A stretch of 64,000 bases of DNA from Bradyrhizobium sp. CCGB01 (lineage in GTDB: Bacteria > Pseudomonadota > Alphaproteobacteria > Rhizobiales > Xanthobacteraceae), in assembly GCF_024199795.1 (NCBI RefSeq), contig NZ_JANADK010000001.1, positions 9,104,001-9,168,000 on the forward strand. Direction: 5' to 3'. This document shows, piece after piece, positions 47,266 through 57,051 of this stretch. Each line of letters opens with the position of its first letter. The first letter of the stretch is position 1. The position numbers and the translations under genes were made by a program. Below the pieces are notes generated by a model, which worked only from the letters and a program-made list of their open reading frames with translations, searched no databases and was not told the origin of the DNA.

Positions 47266-48159
47266 TCAGCGATTCGTCCCAAAGATCTTCCGCGCCTCGG
47301 CTGGGCTTGCGATCTCGCGGCCGGCGCGGCGGGCGCAGGCGGCGATGGCCTCGATCAGCTGGCCGTTCGACGTCACCTTCTTGCCGTCGGCGAGATAGAA
47401 GGCGTCCTCGAGACCGGTGCGGAGATGACCGCCGAGCTCGGCGCAACGCTGATGCAGCGGCCAGATTTCCTCGCGGCCGATCGCCGTGACCTGAAACTGC
47501 GCCTCGGGGCGTTTCAGCTTGATCAGGATCGGCAGCAGCTCGGGATCGGACGGCATGCCGGAGGCCACGCCCATCACGAAGTTATATTCGAGCGGGCCCT
47601 TGTACATGCCCACCTGATGATACATGCCGACGCAGCGGACGATGCCGACGTCGAAACATTCGAACTCGGGGATGGTGCCGACCGCGTTCATGACGTCGAG
47701 ATAGTCCTTCACCTTCTCGACCGCGTTGTCGAACATCATCGGCGGCCAGGCCCAGGTATTGTCGGCCTTCACTTTCAGGTAATTCAGCGAGCCGGCATTG
47801 CAGGCGGCGATCTCGGGCCTGGTCTCGCGGATGCAGTCGAGCGCACCGCTGTAGTTCGGCCCTGACACGCCCGACGTGTGATTGATGATGACGCCGGGGC
47901 AGGCTTCGCGGATCGCCTGCTGGATTTCCTTGCTGACGCTGACGTCCCAGGACGGCAGGTGCCCCTTGTCCGGCGCCTGCTGGCGCAGATGGATGTGCAT
48001 GATGGACGCGCCGGCATCGAACGCAGCCTTGGCCTCGCGCGCCATCTGCTCGGGCGTGACGGGCACGTTGTGCTGCTTCGGGTCGGTGAGCACGCCGTTC
48101 AGCGCGCAGGTGATGACGGCCTTGTCGCTCATGCCACTCATGTCTCGCAGGTTGATCAT
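47266..48159 (-). CDS. BKACE-family beta-keto acid cleavage enzyme
   Basis: The protein (up to 297 residues) belongs to the 3-keto-5-aminohexanoate cleavage enzyme family (DUF849), zinc enzymes that cleave a beta-keto acid with acetyl-CoA to give acetoacetate and a new acyl-CoA. The metal motif HIHLR follows DAGASIM; INHTSG and LRTGLEDAFYLADGK are other conserved segments. ATG at 48159 has no clear ribosome-binding site; in-frame ATG codons at 48141 and 48132 are alternatives, the last giving the usual SDKAVITCALNG start. The substrate is not predictable. Confidence 0.92.
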   Translation of the reverse strand: MINLRDMSGMSDKAVITCALNGVLTDPKQHNVPVTPEQMAREAKAAFDAGASIMHIHLRQQAPDKGHLPSWDVSVSKEIQQAIREACPGVIINHTSGVSGPNYSGALDCIRETRPEIAACNAGSLNYLKVKADNTWAWPPMMFDNAVEKVKDYLDVMNAVGTIPEFECFDVGIVRCVGMYHQVGMYKGPLEYNFVMGVASGMPSDPELLPILIKLKRPEAQFQVTAIGREEIWPLHQRCAELGGHLRTGLEDAFYLADGKKVTSNGQLIEAIAACARRAGREIASPAEARKIFGTNR

Positions 48160-48230
48160 TCAACGTTTGCGATCATGTGACGCGCGACATGCGGCTTCTT
48201 GCGCGGAGAAGCTGGGAAAAACGAGGAATC

Positions 48231-48345
48231 GTAGGGTGGGTTAGCCGAAGGCGTAACCCACCACTGTCCATCTCGGCGGCGAATGAAGAGGTGGGTTACG
48301 CCGAGCAGATGCGCTTCGCGCATCTGCAGGGCTAACCCACCCTAC
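48231..48345. repeat. Palindromic intergenic repeat, family B
   Basis: GTAGGGTGGGTTAGCC at the left and GGCTAACCCACCCTAC at the right, with GGCGTAACCCACC, GGTGGGTTACGCC and a CAGATGCGCTTCGCGCATCTG hairpin between them. It fills the gap between the BKACE gene start and the AraC regulator gene end. Confidence 0.9.
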
Positions 48346-48352
48346 AAAAGCG

Positions 48353-49153
48353 CTAGCTCGCCTCAGCGAGCCGCACAGTTTCGCTACTGCGATAGATCGC
48401 AAGGTCGCGCGAGCCGACGAAGATCGCCCGCGGCTTCAATCCGTAGAAGCGGCGGATCGAGTGGCTGAAATGCGTGGAGTCGGGATAGCCGATGTCCTGC
48501 GCGAGATGGGCGAGGTTGAGGTCCTGGTTGGCGAAGTGCAGCAAATGCCGCGCACGCTTCCAGGCGCGGAAGGAGCGGAAGGAAATGCCGGTCTCTTCCT
48601 TGAACAGATGCAGGAAGCGCGAGGCCGAGAGACCCGCCTCCGCCGCGCATGTATCCGCCGTCACCGGCTCGCCGGAGAAGCGCTCGATGCGGGCGACCGC
48701 GCGCGTCACGCGCGGGTCGAGGACGCGGCGCGGCAGCGCCTCGCCAAAACACATCTCGTCGAATTCAGCGGTGGTGATGTCGCCATAGCGGCGCTGGCGC
48801 AGCAGAGCGTAGGCAGCGAGGATTTGTCGGGCATACACGGCCCGGTCCGGTCCCATCAACCGCTCGGCCAACGTCTCGATCACGCCGTCCGACATGCTCT
48901 CAGGTTCAAGCGTGACGCTGATTGCCGTGCGGTAGTCGCTGGCGATGGAATGCCGCTGGTTCGGCAGTGTCACGAACAGCTCGCCAGTGGCGAATACGTC
49001 GTCGATGGTCAGATGCAGGCTGCCCTTCACCGCCACATAGACGTGGCAGCAGCCCGGGGTTCGCTTGCGGGGCCGTCCGAGCAAACCGGCATAGAATACC
49101 CGTTCCGGCGTGATCAGCATCAGATGGTCGGATTCGCGACCCTTATCTTCCAT
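48353..49153 (-). CDS. AraC family transcriptional regulator
   Basis: The 266-residue protein has an N-terminal cupin-like sensor part and a C-terminal AraC DNA-binding domain with two helix-turn-helix motifs (AAEAGLSASRFLHLFKEETG and LAQDIGYPDSTHFSHSIRRF). ATG at 49153 is preceded by GAGGAGGACC; the frame is open to 49255 without a site. It stands within the acyl-CoA catabolic island on the same strand as the BKACE and carboxylase genes and could control them. Confidence 0.93.
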   Translation of the reverse strand: MEDKGRESDHLMLITPERVFYAGLLGRPRKRTPGCCHVYVAVKGSLHLTIDDVFATGELFVTLPNQRHSIASDYRTAISVTLEPESMSDGVIETLAERLMGPDRAVYARQILAAYALLRQRRYGDITTAEFDEMCFGEALPRRVLDPRVTRAVARIERFSGEPVTADTCAAEAGLSASRFLHLFKEETGISFRSFRAWKRARHLLHFANQDLNLAHLAQDIGYPDSTHFSHSIRRFYGLKPRAIFVGSRDLAIYRSSETVRLAEAS

Positions 49154-49327
49154 TGGCGGTCCTCCTCGCGCGGCTCTTTGGCCGCTGCGGACGGAGGTCA
49201 CCTTAGCGGAAATTTGGGCGCTGTCACGGCGCGATAGCGCTGTCACGAGGCGCAAAACGTTGGCATCCCAGGACGAAGGTGGCTCGCCCGGAACCGTCGT
49301 GAGACTGTAGTCCCAATCAGTGAAAGC

Positions 49328-49983
49328 TTACGCCCTCACACGCGGTGCAACATTCTGCTCGACGCCAGCCTTCTGCTCCGCAGCGACCGCGCGCCTGAAA
49401 CCGTCGCGCTGCTGCAAGCGCGCCCAATAGGCTGCGACATTTGGCCCAAAGTCCTTCGCGAGCCCGATGCTGTCGGCAAGGCGGAGCGCGTAACCAATGA
49501 CAATGTCAGCGGCGGTGAAGCGGCCCGCGCACAATGTTTCGGCATTGGCCGTCGCTGCCTCGACGGCGCGCAGTCGCCCCAAGAACCATTTTGCATAATC
49601 GGTGGCGACCTGCGGATTGCGGCGCTCCTCCGGCTCGAGCTGGGTGTAGCGGAGCACCAGCGTTTGCGGAAAGGTTAACGTGGCGTCGCTGAAATACATC
49701 CAGTTCAGGAACGCGCCATAGGCGGGATCTTCCGGCCCGACCATCAGCGGCGTCGGCCCGTGCTTGACGCCGAGATAGTGGCAGATGCCGGAGGACTCGG
49801 TCATCTTCGTCTCGCCGTCGACCATGAAGGGAATCGTGCCCAGCGGATTGATGCCGAGATAGTCCTTGGCGAAGACCCGCGGCGGGAACGGCAGCATCTT
49901 CAACTCGTAGGGGAGCCCCATCTCCTCCAGCATCCAGAGCGGGCGAAACGAACGTGCGCCGTCGCAGTGATAAAGCGTAATCA

Positions 49984-49984
<1 letters not shown>
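49328..49984 (-). CDS. Glutathione S-transferase family protein
   Basis: The 218-residue protein has an N-terminal thioredoxin-fold domain (MITLYHCDGARSFRPLWMLE, then NPLGTIPFMVDGETKMTES) and a C-terminal helical domain (AGRFTAADIVIGYALRLAD). ESS in MTESSGICHYL is the usual glutathione-binding site. ATG 49984 overlaps the stop of the upstream acyl-CoA dehydrogenase gene by one base, with AAGGGAAAC as the site. Coupling to the catabolic island suggests it protects against, or processes, an electrophilic intermediate. Confidence 0.93.
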
Positions 49985-51147
<1,163 letters not shown>

Positions 51148-51158
51148 TATTTCCCCTT

Positions 51159-51258
51159 CGTCATTCCGGGGCGCGCAAAGCGCGAACCCGGAATCCAGAG
51201 ATGAGTCCTACAAGATCGAGATTCCGGGTTCGACGCTTCGCGTCGCCCAGGAATGACG
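51159..51258. repeat. Palindromic intergenic repeat, family A, divergent copy
   Basis: Ends CGTCATTCCGGGGCGCGCAA and GCGTCGCCCAGGAATGACG, with GCGAACCCGGAATC and GATTCCGGGTTCG in the middle. It is shorter in its conserved core than the other family A copies. It separates two same-strand acyl-CoA dehydrogenase genes, just as at 2831. Confidence 0.8.
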
Positions 51259-51265
51259 GTGAAAG

Positions 51266-52402
51266 TCACAATCCCATCTGCCGGCTGGCCAGATCCTTCA
51301 TGATCTCCTCGGTGCCGCCGCCGATGGCGTTGACCTTGACCTCGCGGTAGATGCGCTCGGCCTTGATGCCGCGCATGAAGCCGGCGCCGCCGAAGATCTG
51401 CACGGCCTCCGAGGCGCAGAAGGCCATGGTCTGCGTCGCCTGGTTCTTCATCATGCAGATTTCGGCGACCGGGCTCTCGCCCTGCTCGAGTCGCCACGCC
51501 AGCATCTCCAGCATCGCCTGCGAGGCCGCGACCTTCTGGGCCATGTCGACGATCTTGTGGCGGATCACCTGGTGCTGGGCGAGCGGCTTGCCGAAGGTCT
51601 TGCGTTCCCTGGCGTAGGCGATCGCCTCGTCGAGGCAGACCCGCGCGAACGCGGTGCAGCCCGCCGCCATGCCCATGCGCTCGCTGTTGAAGTTCCGCAT
51701 GATGATCTTGAAGCCCTGGCCTTCCTCGCCGATCAGGTTTTCGGCCGGCACCCGACACTCGTCGAAATGCAGCGTCGCGGTGTCGGACGCCCACCAGCCC
51801 ATCTTCTTCAGCTTCGTCCGCGACAGGCCGGGCGTATCGCCCTCGATCAGGAGCAGGCTGACGCCGCCGGCGCCCTCGCCGCCCGTGCGCACCGCAACGG
51901 TCAGATAATCGGCGCGCACGCCGGAGGTGATGAAGGTCTTCTCGCCGCTCACGACGTAGTGATCGCCATCGCGCCGCGCCTTGGTGCGGAGGTTCGCGAC
52001 ATCCGAGCCGCCGCCCGGCTCGGTGATCGCCAGCGCGGAGATCTTCTCGCCCGCCAGTACCTGCGGCAGCACCCGCGCCCTGACCTCCGGGCGCGCCGCC
52101 CGCGCGATCGGCGGCGAGCCGATGGTGTGGCTCATCAGGCTGGCGCTGACGCCGCCGGCGCCGGCCCGCGCCAACTCCTGGCTCGCGACGATCTTCATGA
52201 ACTGGTCGGCGGCGATCCCGCCATATTCCTCGGGGAATCCGAGCCCCAACAGGCCAATCTCGGCTGCCTTGCGATAGAGCGCGCGGGGAAATTCGCCAGC
52301 CTCGTCCCATTCATGGGCGAACGGCGCGATCTCCTTGTCGACGAAGCGGCGCATCACCTCGCGGAAGGCGTCATGCTCGGCGGTATAGAATGGGCTCTTC
52401 AT
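51266..52402 (-). CDS. Acyl-CoA dehydrogenase
   Basis: The 378-residue enzyme has ALAITEPGGGSDVANLRT, VSGEKTFITSGVRADYLT, RKTFGKPLAQHQVIRHKIVD and AIGGGTEEIMKDLASRQMG. ATG at 52402, with GGCGAGAG upstream, begins the usual MKSPFYTAEHDAFRE. It lies upstream of the second acyl-CoA dehydrogenase gene on the same strand, with a repeat between, and is divergent from an acyl-CoA ligase gene. Confidence 0.94.
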   Translation of the reverse strand: MKSPFYTAEHDAFREVMRRFVDKEIAPFAHEWDEAGEFPRALYRKAAEIGLLGLGFPEEYGGIAADQFMKIVASQELARAGAGGVSASLMSHTIGSPPIARAARPEVRARVLPQVLAGEKISALAITEPGGGSDVANLRTKARRDGDHYVVSGEKTFITSGVRADYLTVAVRTGGEGAGGVSLLLIEGDTPGLSRTKLKKMGWWASDTATLHFDECRVPAENLIGEEGQGFKIIMRNFNSERMGMAAGCTAFARVCLDEAIAYARERKTFGKPLAQHQVIRHKIVDMAQKVAASQAMLEMLAWRLEQGESPVAEICMMKNQATQTMAFCASEAVQIFGGAGFMRGIKAERIYREVKVNAIGGGTEEIMKDLASRQMGL

Positions 52403-52548
52403 CGCACTCTCGCCTTGTTGGCGGATTCGTCCTCTCCACCATGGCCGGAACATCTGCGGTTCACTTGCGCAGAGTGGCTGGCGGGGGATCCGGTCCACGG
52501 CAGGCCATAACCTAGCAACTCAACGCAAGACGATTTTCACCCCTCGCA

Positions 52549-52597
52549 GGCCAACTCCGGAGCAAAAAAAGACGTGGCGCACAAACTCCGGCTGGCC
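52549..52597. promoter_or_regulatory. Imperfect inverted repeat in the divergent promoter region
   Basis: GGCCA-ACT-CCGGAG and CTCCGG-C-TGGCC pair over 11 positions around a 23-base A-rich spacer, midway between the divergent acyl-CoA dehydrogenase (52402) and acyl-CoA ligase (52669) starts. It could bind a regulator of both genes. Confidence 0.3.
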
Positions 52598-52668
52598 CCA
52601 GGGCCACGCCGGGCATGGTGCACCCGATAGGGACGAGAGGCGACACAAGACCGCCGAGGGAGGAATTT

Positions 52669-54219
52669 TTGGCCGTTCGTTATTACGACTGGATCGTCCA
52701 TCACGGCCGCCGCACGCCTGATAAGGTCGCGGTGATCGACCTCGCGAGCGAGCGCCGCTTCACCTATGCGCAGCTCGATGGCCGCGTCGCACGCCTCGCC
52801 GGATTTCTCCGCGACACGCTGAAAGTCTCGCGCGGCGACCGCGTCGCGGTGCTGGCGCTGAACACCACCGATACGCTGGAGGTGCAATTCGCCTGCGGGC
52901 GGCTGGGCGCCATCTTCGTGCCGCTGAACACCCGCCTCACCGTTCCCGAGCTCCAGTTCATCACCGGCGACTGCGCGCCGAAGGTGATGATCCACGACAC
53001 CGATCTCGCCGAGACCGCGCTGAGCGTCGCAAAGCTCTGCAACATCGGGACCAGCCTGCTGCTCGGGCCCGGCGGCGCCTATGAGGCCGGCATCGCGGCA
53101 GCCAAGCCGCTCGACCGCGCCGAAGAGGTCACGCTCGATGACGTCTCGACCATCATGTACACGTCGGGCACCACGGGTCATCCGAAGGGCGCGACCATCA
53201 CCCATGGCATGACCTTCTGGAATTGCGTCAATCTCGGCGGCCCCGCCTGCATCGGACCGTCCTCGGTGCTGCTCACCGTGCTGCCGCTGTTCCACACCGG
53301 CGGTCTCAATTGCTACACCAATCCGGTGCTGCATGCCGGCGGCACCGTGATGATCATGCGCGCCTTCGATCCCGGCACGGCGCTCGGCCTGATCAACGAT
53401 CCCGCGCAGGGCATCAACGTGTTCTTCGGCGTGCCCGCGATCTACCAGTTCATGGCGCAGCACCCGGCCTTCGCGACGACCGACCTCGGCCGGCTGATCG
53501 TCGGCGGTGTCGGCGGCGCACCGATGCCGGTGCCGCTACTGAAAGTGTGGGAGGCGCGCGGCGTCGCGCTCCAGCAGGGCTACGGCATGACCGAGACCTC
53601 GCCGGCCGTGCTGGTGCTCGACCGCGAGGATGCGGCGCGCAAGGCGGGCTCGGCCGGCAAGCCGGTGCTGCACACGGAAGTCCGCATCGTGCGCCCCGAT
53701 GGCAGCGACGCCGATGTCGGCGAGCTCGGTGAGCTCTGGGTCAAGGGGCCGAACATCACGCCCGGCTACTGGAACAGGCCGGAGGCAAACAAGAATTCCT
53801 TCACCGACGGCTGGCTGCACACCGGCGATGCGACCCGCGTCGACGAGGAGGGCTTCTACTACATCGTCGACCGCTGGAAGGACATGTACATCTCGGGCGG
53901 CGAGAACGTCTATCCGGCGGAGGTCGAGAACGTCCTGCACCAGCTCACCGCCATCGCGGAAGCCGCCGTGATCGGCATTCCCGATCCGCAATGGGGCGAA
54001 GTGGGACTCGCCATCGTCGCGGCCAAGCCCGGACAGCGACTGACCGAGGCGGATGTCTTTGCGCACTGCGCGGCGAACCTGGCGCGCTTCAAATGCCCTC
54101 GCCAGATCCGCTTCGTCGATGCGCTGCCGCGCAACGCCACCGGCAAGATCCACAAGCCGACCTTGCGCAAGGAATTCTCGGTGGCCTCTGAAGTCGACAA
54201 GAAAGTCGCCAACGCCTGA
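52669..54219 (+). CDS. AMP-dependent acyl-CoA synthetase
   Basis: The 516-residue ligase has P-loop MYTSGTTGHPKGA, QQGYGMTETSPAV, TGDATRVDEEGFYYIVDRWK, MYISGGENVYPAEVE and the catalytic lysine in NATGKIHKPTLRK. The start is TTG at 52669, for which GGGAGGAA is well placed; an ATG at 52615 lacks a site. It would activate the acid degraded by the surrounding acyl-CoA enzymes. A strong terminator follows the stop. Confidence 0.93.
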   Translation: MAVRYYDWIVHHGRRTPDKVAVIDLASERRFTYAQLDGRVARLAGFLRDTLKVSRGDRVAVLALNTTDTLEVQFACGRLGAIFVPLNTRLTVPELQFITGDCAPKVMIHDTDLAETALSVAKLCNIGTSLLLGPGGAYEAGIAAAKPLDRAEEVTLDDVSTIMYTSGTTGHPKGATITHGMTFWNCVNLGGPACIGPSSVLLTVLPLFHTGGLNCYTNPVLHAGGTVMIMRAFDPGTALGLINDPAQGINVFFGVPAIYQFMAQHPAFATTDLGRLIVGGVGGAPMPVPLLKVWEARGVALQQGYGMTETSPAVLVLDREDAARKAGSAGKPVLHTEVRIVRPDGSDADVGELGELWVKGPNITPGYWNRPEANKNSFTDGWLHTGDATRVDEEGFYYIVDRWKDMYISGGENVYPAEVENVLHQLTAIAEAAVIGIPDPQWGEVGLAIVAAKPGQRLTEADVFAHCAANLARFKCPRQIRFVDALPRNATGKIHKPTLRKEFSVASEVDKKVANA

Positions 54220-54221
54220 TC

Positions 54222-54253
54222 AAAGCGCCCCTCTCGCGGGCGCTTTTGTTTTT
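54222..54253 (+). terminator. Rho-independent terminator after the acyl-CoA ligase gene
   Basis: AAAGCGCCC pairs perfectly with GGGCGCTTT around a seven-base loop, followed by TGTTTTT. It starts two bases after the TGA stop codon and separates the ligase gene from the binding-protein gene. Confidence 0.88.
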
Positions 54254-54295
54254 CGACGTGCCTGCCCAAAACCAAAAGAACCCCAAGGAATTTTC

Positions 54296-55516
54296 ATGAA
54301 CAAGAAACTCTCCCTGCTTGCCGCAGCAACGGCGCTGACACTGCTTGCGACCCCATCCGCGTATGCGCAGAAGGCGTACGACACCGGCGTCACCGACACC
54401 GAGATCAAGATCGGCAATGTCGAGGCCTATTCGGGTCCCGCTTCCGCCTACGGCATCATCGGCAAGACCGAGGAAGCCTATTTCAAGATGATCAACGACC
54501 AGGGCGGCATCAACGGCCGCAAGATCAACTGGATTTCGTATGACGACGGCTACTCGCCGCCGAAGACGGTGGAGCAGGTCCGCAAGCTGATCGAGAGCGA
54601 CGAGGTCTTCCTGGTGTTCAACGCGCTGGGCACACCGACCCAGACCGCCGTGCAGAAATATCACAACGCCAAGAAGGTGCCGCAGCTCTTCCTCGCCACC
54701 GGCGCCAGCAAGTGGAACGACCCGAAGAACTTTCCCTGGACCATGGGCTTCCAGCCCAGCTACCGGGTCGAGGCACAGATCTTCGCAAAGTATATTCTGA
54801 AGGAGAAGCCGGACGCGAAGGTTGCGATCTTCTATGCCAACGACGACTTCGGCAAGGACTACCTCGCCGGCATCAAGGACGTGTTCGGTGACAAGGCAGC
54901 GAAGCTGATCGTGGCCGAAGAGAGCTACGAGACGTCGGAGCCGTCGATCGATGCCCATATCGTCAAGCTCAAGGGCACCGGCGCCGATGTCTTCGTGAAC
55001 ATCGCGACCCCGAAGTTCGCCGCGCAGGCGATCAAGAAGATCGCGGAGCTGGAGTGGAAGCCGATGCACCTGATGACCGACGTGTCGGTGTCCATCGGCG
55101 CGGTGATGAAGCCGGCCGGCCTCGAGGCCTCCGAAGGCGTGCTGTCGGCGGGCTATCTGAAGGATGCGTCGGACCCGCAGTGGAAGGACGACGAGGGCAT
55201 GAAGAAGTTCATGACCTTCATCGACAAGTACATGCCCGGCGCCAACATTTCGGACGCCAATCTGGTGTACGCCTATGCCGCGGCGCAGACGATGGTGCAG
55301 GTGCTGAAGCAGTCGGGCGACAACCTGACCCGCGAGAACGTGATGAAGCAGGCCGCCAGCCTGAAGGACTTCGTCCCCGACACGCTGATCCCGGGGATCA
55401 AGATCAATACCTCTTCCACCGACTTCGCGCCGATCGAGCAGCTCAAGATGTGGCGGTTCAAGAAGGGCCAGTGGGAGCTGTTCGGCGACATCATCAGCGC
55501 CGAAACGGGCGGCTAG
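54296..55516 (+). CDS. ABC transporter substrate-binding protein, branched-chain amino acid type
   Basis: The 406-residue protein has a signal peptide ending AYAQ (residue 25) and a Peripla_BP_6 domain (DTEIKIGNVEAYSGPASAYG, NDQGGINGRKINWISYDDGY). Close relatives are described as binding proteins next to aromatic or fatty-acid catabolism genes. No permease or ATPase gene follows. ATG 54296 follows CCCAAGGAATTTTC. Its TAG stop shares three bases with the stop of the convergent glycosyltransferase gene. Confidence 0.93.
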   Translation: MNKKLSLLAAATALTLLATPSAYAQKAYDTGVTDTEIKIGNVEAYSGPASAYGIIGKTEEAYFKMINDQGGINGRKINWISYDDGYSPPKTVEQVRKLIESDEVFLVFNALGTPTQTAVQKYHNAKKVPQLFLATGASKWNDPKNFPWTMGFQPSYRVEAQIFAKYILKEKPDAKVAIFYANDDFGKDYLAGIKDVFGDKAAKLIVAEESYETSEPSIDAHIVKLKGTGADVFVNIATPKFAAQAIKKIAELEWKPMHLMTDVSVSIGAVMKPAGLEASEGVLSAGYLKDASDPQWKDDEGMKKFMTFIDKYMPGANISDANLVYAYAAAQTMVQVLKQSGDNLTRENVMKQAASLKDFVPDTLIPGIKINTSSTDFAPIEQLKMWRFKKGQWELFGDIISAETGG

Positions 55517-57003
55517 CCCTGCATCATGGCGGCGGGCGATGGCGCGTCGTTCGCGCCTTCGTCCGCCCCGATGCTGATCCCTGCCACCGGCAGACCAAGC
55601 CGGCGCTCGTCACCTCGCGCCGCAAAGCGCGAGCATGTCCATGCCAGTATCGCCGTGCCGGATGACGGCTGATCGAATTGCAGGACGAAGGCGTCGGCGT
55701 CGATGGCGATCGCTGCATTGGAGAGGCGTACGCCGTCGAGATAGAACCGCACCCCGATTCGATCCAGGGGTCCGCGAATCTCCGGCGATGCAATGCGGAT
55801 CATGTTGCGCCCCTTCGGCACCTTGATCCGCAACGCGGCTTCCGGCTCACTCCAGCGAAAGCTGCGGTGCTGCCAGACTTCAGGCGCGTGGAACCCCGCC
55901 TGCGCCACCACCCGATCTCCAAGGCGGGGCAGTTTCGCGCCGGCGGCCTCGCCGCTGCCGTGAATGCAATCGAGGCGCTGAAAGTGGATCAGCGAGGCGA
56001 TATAGCGCTTCAGCCAACGTGCAATGCCGTCGCGCGAGCCGACCATCGTGAGCATGGTCAGCACACAACGCGCATAGGCCGCGGCAACGCGCGCTGAACT
56101 GCACGCAGAGCGGCCGCCCGTCAGCGCGATCGGTCCCCAGCGCCAGAGGCCATCCAGGCTCTCGCGATTCACGTGCGCGGATCGCATCCGTGCGACCAGG
56201 GCGCTGCGCGCGAGCGCCACGTTGAAATCGCCGCGGCTGTTCCATTCGATCGGAATGTCGAGCAGATCGCTGCCGGGATCGCTACGCGCCTCGCTGAGAT
56301 AGCGGATCTCGCCCTGCACGAAATCGAGCGTGAATTTCTTCAGCTCGCCGATTTCGCCGACATAGTAGTGATGGAAGCGCGCCTCCTCGAGATAGCCGAT
56401 CTTATGGCCCCTCGCGTGATACGCGGCGGCGAGCACCCATTCGGCGAAATGACCGAACTCCTCGCGCAGCCCGCCGCATTCCCGATAGACGTCGCGCCGC
56501 GTCACGAAGCACTGGTCCAGCACCTTGCGCCAGGGATGCTGCTTCATGCCGAACTCGATATCGGCCTGGTACATGGCGGCCTCCGCCACCGACAGCCGGT
56601 TATGGCAGATCGGCACCGACCGGCAGGAGAACCCGGCCCAGTCGGGATGAGCGTCGATCGCGCGGATGCAGACATCGATCACGTCGGGCTCGGGCCAGCA
56701 ATGCGACTCCGTGAAGAAGAGGTATTTGCCGCGGGCCTTGGCCGCGCCGAAGGCGCAGAGCCCGATGTCGTGATCCGAGTTGGTGAATTCGAGACGCGCA
56801 CTGTCGCCGGCGAGGGCGCTCAGCTTGTCGTGCGCCGTGAAGTCGGGCGGCACAACCAGGATGAGTTCGTAAAGAGATGCGTCCGCTGTCTGCGATGTCC
56901 AGCCGAGCCACGACAGCTCCCACTGCCCGCGATGAAACTCGAGCGGGATGATGACGGAGAAAAGCGGGGATTCACCACCGTATGACGCGGGCACGTCCTG
57001 CAT
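55513..57003 (-). CDS. Glycosyltransferase family 2 with extra C-terminal domain
   Basis: The 496-residue protein starts with a GT-A domain: FSVIIPLEFHRGQWELSWL, ELILVVPP, then AKARGKYLFFTESHCWPEPD in place of the usual DxD segment. Residues about 370-490 form a separate beta-rich part (RIKVPKGRNMIRIASPE, VRFYLDGVRLSNAAIAID) that looks like a carbohydrate-binding or jelly-roll module. ATG 57003 is only one base after AAGGAGG; GTG at 56994 has better spacing. It is cotranscribed with the XRE regulator gene (48-base gap). The acceptor is unknown. Confidence 0.87.
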   Translation of the reverse strand: MQDVPASYGGESPLFSVIIPLEFHRGQWELSWLGWTSQTADASLYELILVVPPDFTAHDKLSALAGDSARLEFTNSDHDIGLCAFGAAKARGKYLFFTESHCWPEPDVIDVCIRAIDAHPDWAGFSCRSVPICHNRLSVAEAAMYQADIEFGMKQHPWRKVLDQCFVTRRDVYRECGGLREEFGHFAEWVLAAAYHARGHKIGYLEEARFHHYYVGEIGELKKFTLDFVQGEIRYLSEARSDPGSDLLDIPIEWNSRGDFNVALARSALVARMRSAHVNRESLDGLWRWGPIALTGGRSACSSARVAAAYARCVLTMLTMVGSRDGIARWLKRYIASLIHFQRLDCIHGSGEAAGAKLPRLGDRVVAQAGFHAPEVWQHRSFRWSEPEAALRIKVPKGRNMIRIASPEIRGPLDRIGVRFYLDGVRLSNAAIAIDADAFVLQFDQPSSGTAILAWTCSRFAARGDERRLGLPVAGISIGADEGANDAPSPAAMMQG

Positions 57004-57051
57004 GCCTCCTTATAGACGCATGCGACGCCATTTTCGGACTTTTCTCACAGA

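Noticed and set aside
45865..47865. Open frame of 666 codons on the plus strand
   Set aside because: It crosses three features on the other strand (carboxyltransferase gene, repeat, BKACE gene) and translates the palindromic repeat, so it cannot be a real gene.
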